In this document: positions 5,632 through 7,021 of the stretch, one piece after another
Position numbering within the stretch: the stretch's first letter is position 1
How the letters are laid out: every line of letters begins with the position of its first letter
DNA from: Treponema sp.
Lineage (GTDB): Bacteria; Spirochaetota; Spirochaetia; Treponematales; Breznakiellaceae
Length of the DNA stretch: 7,021 nt
Assembly: GCA_031272575.1 (NCBI GenBank)
Contig: JAISTO010000008.1
Span: 1 to 7,021, forward strand
Direction of reading: 5' to 3'
Notes under the pieces: generated by a model
Told to the model about the DNA's origin: nothing
Databases searched by the model: none
The model's input: only the letters and a program-made list of their open reading frames with translations
Program-made: the position numbers and the translations under genes

Positions 5632-5654
5632 ATTCCGCGGTTGAACCGCGGAAT
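5632..5654. repeat. Perfect 11-bp hairpin just downstream of the BatB-like gene
   Basis: ATTCCGCGGTT and AACCGCGGAAT are exactly complementary around a single central G, 14 nt beyond the stop codon of the minus-strand BatB-like gene. The position would suit an RNA end structure protecting or terminating that transcript. No T-run follows on the minus strand (the next bases read CTGCTCTCTGG), so intrinsic termination is not supported. It could equally be a longer member of the mini-palindrome group. Confidence 0.5.
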
Positions 5655-5668
5655 GACAGAAAATCGTT

Positions 5669-6568
5669 CTATGCGTTTATCGTGCCCTGCCGGAACCTGA
5701 AGCGCGGGACCTGGGAGAGGGCCAGGCAGAGGAGGGCGGCGAGGATGAGGGCCTGGCGGAGGCGATCGAGGCTGGCGGAGGGGGGGGGCGCGGAGTCCTC
5801 GGGGGGGGCGCCCGCAAGGGGGATCTGCAGGGCCGCGCCCGCGTCCGGGGTATTACCGTCAACATAAAAACCCTTGTGGTCCTCGGCCGCCTTTTTCAAG
5901 AGGGCGCTCTGGCGGGCGCTCAGGGCCGGGGGTTCGAGGCCGGGCACGAGCGTGCCCTCGTCGCTCCCCAGCCCCGCGAGGCACAGGACCGCGCCGCGTT
6001 CTGCCGCGCGCGCGAGGGCCTTGTCGAGCGTGCCCTCGTGGGCCTCGCCGTCCGTGAAGAGCACGAGGACGCGCCGCTGGGAGGGAAACCGCTCCGGGAA
6101 GGCCCCGGCCGCCGCGTCCACGAGGCTCTCGATGTTGGTGCCGCGGCCCGAGGCCGAGGCTTCAGTGAGGCTCCGCAGGAAACCCTGTACGCTGCTCTTG
6201 TCATGCGTGAGGGGCACCGCGAGAACGCCGCGGCTCTTGCCGATAGCGACGGCTATCTCGGCGTCCCCGGCGGCGTCAGCGAGGCCACGCGCGAGCGCGG
6301 CCGCCGCGTCAAGGCGGGAGAGCGTCTCGCCGGAGGCCCCCGCGCTGTCCTCGCAGAGCATGCTGCGGGAGAGGTCGAAGGCCATGACGAGTTGAGTCCC
6401 CGCGCCGCGCGCCTCATCCCGCGCCGCGTTCGGCTGAACGCGGGGGGAGCGCCGCCCGGGCAGGGCCAGGGCGCAGGCCAGGAGTGCCAGCGCCGAGAAA
6501 AAGAAGGCCCGGCTCAGGAGCCGGCGCGGACGCAGGCGCTGTTTGCTTTCGGCGAAGCGGACGCTCAT
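5669..6568 (-). CDS. BatB-like von Willebrand factor A membrane protein
   Basis: A 299-residue membrane-anchored VWA protein, a little short for BatB (usually about 320-340). There is an N-terminal hydrophobic helix at about 21-37 and a VWA domain at about 58-235 with an intact metal-ion site: D65-L-S67-R-S69, Thr144 in GRGTN, and Asp173 in LFTDGE. A Pro/Ala-rich linker and a C-terminal helix (about 275-290, ALILAALLCLALSQ) follow, then a short basic tail. Bat proteins were named for aerotolerance in Bacteroides and usually occur with a MoxR ATPase and a DUF58 protein. They are thought to form a membrane complex facing the periplasm; the exact role is unsettled. The ATG at 6568 overlaps the TGA of the upstream VWA gene in ATGA, typical of coupled genes; an upstream ATG in the same frame is less likely. 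The linker contains G-tracts of 9 and 8 bases (5780-5788 and 5801-5808, C on the coding strand), which could slip. No batC, batD or batE follows. Confidence 0.82.
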   Translation of the reverse strand: MSVRFAESKQRLRPRRLLSRAFFFSALALLACALALPGRRSPRVQPNAARDEARGAGTQLVMAFDLSRSMLCEDSAGASGETLSRLDAAAALARGLADAAGDAEIAVAIGKSRGVLAVPLTHDKSSVQGFLRSLTEASASGRGTNIESLVDAAAGAFPERFPSQRRVLVLFTDGEAHEGTLDKALARAAERGAVLCLAGLGSDEGTLVPGLEPPALSARQSALLKKAAEDHKGFYVDGNTPDAGAALQIPLAGAPPEDSAPPPSASLDRLRQALILAALLCLALSQVPRFRFRQGTINA

Positions 6569-7021
6569 AGCAGTTCCCCCAGCAGGATTTTCCGCACGAA
6601 AAACACGATGCAGAGGAGCGCGAGAGCGGCGGCAATGAAGGGACGCTCCATGGGCTTTTGCGTCCGCGCCCCGGCTATCCATTCCTGGGGCCCGCCGGCA
6701 TCCTCGAGTTGGGTGAACGCGTTGGAAAAGGCCTCGACCGAGGCCGCCGGTATCCAGGCGCCGCCGCCCGTGGCCGCGAGGCGCTTCAGGGCCTCGGCGT
6801 CGTAGCGGGAGTTGAGGGTACCCTCCCGCCGCCGGCCGCTGTGGTGGTCAACATAACTGAAAGGCACCTCCCCCCCCGTACCGATGCCGATCACCCAGAA
6901 CGAGATGCCCAGGTCCGGGAGCAGCGCCGCGGCGGTCTGCGGGTTCACGGCGCCGGCGTTGTTTTCGCCGTCCGTGATCAGCACCGCCGTGCGGCGCGTC
7001 TCCCCCCCCCGGGCCCCCCCC
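6565..7021 (-). CDS. BatA-like von Willebrand factor A membrane protein, C-terminal part
   Basis: Partial gene that runs off the right edge; about 152 codons are visible. The visible part begins in a Gly-rich segment followed by RRTAVLITDGENNAG, the last strand-and-Asp element of the VWA metal site. It continues with WVIGIGTGGEVPF and the family-typical NSRYDAEALKRLAATGGGAW stretch, and ends in a single C-terminal membrane helix (FIAAALALLCIVFFVRKILL). This matches BatA C-termini as I know them. The first metal-site motif (DxSxS) and the N-terminal membrane helices must lie beyond the window. The stop overlaps the start of the BatB-like gene by 4 nt, so the pair is one operon transcribed leftwards. 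G-tracts lie at 6870-6877, 7002-7010 and 7014-7021 as C on the given strand. A GTG at 6984 could be read as a start but lies inside the VWA fold, so I treat the frame as continuing. Confidence 0.85.
   Translation of the reverse strand, partial: GGARGGETRRTAVLITDGENNAGAVNPQTAAALLPDLGISFWVIGIGTGGEVPFSYVDHHSGRRREGTLNSRYDAEALKRLAATGGGAWIPAASVEAFSNAFTQLEDAGGPQEWIAGARTQKPMERPFIAAALALLCIVFFVRKILLGELL

Larger units (their letters stand above)
5232..5668. other. Gene-free spacer with several short hairpins and small repeats
   Basis: I see no supportable gene here: the open frames on both strands have no ribosome site, no recognisable motif and unusual composition. The region contains four compact hairpins (listed separately). 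It also has an 11-bp direct repeat GGGAAAATGCT at 5337-5347 and 5383-5393. A 14-bp sequence GATAAACGCATAGA at 5292-5305 recurs inverted at 5668-5681, where it overlaps the 3' end of the BatB-like gene. It looks like an accumulation of small repeats, possibly the eroded remains of longer DNA. Confidence 0.5.

Noticed and set aside
5632..5654. Rho-independent terminator for the BatB-like gene
   Set aside because: The stem is strong but no T-run follows on the minus strand.
5876..6805. 309-codon plus-strand frame antisense to the Bat genes
   Set aside because: Composition-driven shadow of the two VWA genes, whose metal-site motifs and 4-nt overlap clearly mark the minus strand as coding.

Overview
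The window reads as chromosomal DNA of a GC-rich, diderm bacterium, most plausibly a spirochaete of the Treponema/Spirochaetaceae type. This assignment is an inference. It rests on an outer-membrane beta-barrel with a C-terminal Phe, two lipoproteins with relaxed lipoboxes, a cysteinyl-tRNA synthetase whose N-terminal third resembles treponemal CysRS as I remember it, and a pair of Bat-type von Willebrand A proteins. Base composition is uneven: by hand count, 68% GC at 481-540, 77% at 2281-2340, 44% at 781-1080 (inside a gene) and 37% at 5161-5220 (a repeat).

Layout. Positions 1-112 hold an intergenic repeat. A promoter at 138-166 leads into a three-gene plus-strand operon: an outer-membrane beta-barrel protein (187-1572), a small lipoprotein (1596-2003) and a radical SAM/SPASM protein (2008-3165). 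The last two match the comparative-genomics pair known as the rSAM/lipoprotein system (TIGR04133/TIGR04134, numbers from memory), whose product and chemistry are, to my knowledge, unknown. This is the most interesting system here, and the barrel gene in front of it suggests an envelope function. Facing it on the minus strand are cysS (3531-4982) and, downstream of it, a TPR lipoprotein (3071-3490). Each has its own TTGCGS-N18-TATACT promoter placed so close to the ATG that the transcripts should be leaderless.

Positions 4983-5668 have no convincing gene. They hold the cysS promoter, an interrupted 31-bp inverted repeat of the CACAGAT type, and several short perfect or near-perfect hairpins. 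Two hairpins in the window sit inside repeats of the CTTTGTG/CACAGAT type and are flanked by 6-7 bp direct duplications, so they look like tiny mobile palindromes that inserted into older repeats. At the right end, two minus-strand genes with a 4-nt ATGA overlap encode a BatA-like protein (cut by the window edge) and a BatB-like protein. All five G/C homopolymers of 8 or more bases in the window lie in these two genes.

How the genes work together. The rSAM enzyme probably acts in the cytoplasm on the lipoprotein precursor or a related substrate. The lipoprotein would then be exported and lipidated, with the barrel as a possible outer-membrane partner. cysS is housekeeping. The Bat proteins belong to a membrane-bound MoxR/VWA-type system whose remaining genes would lie to the right of the window.
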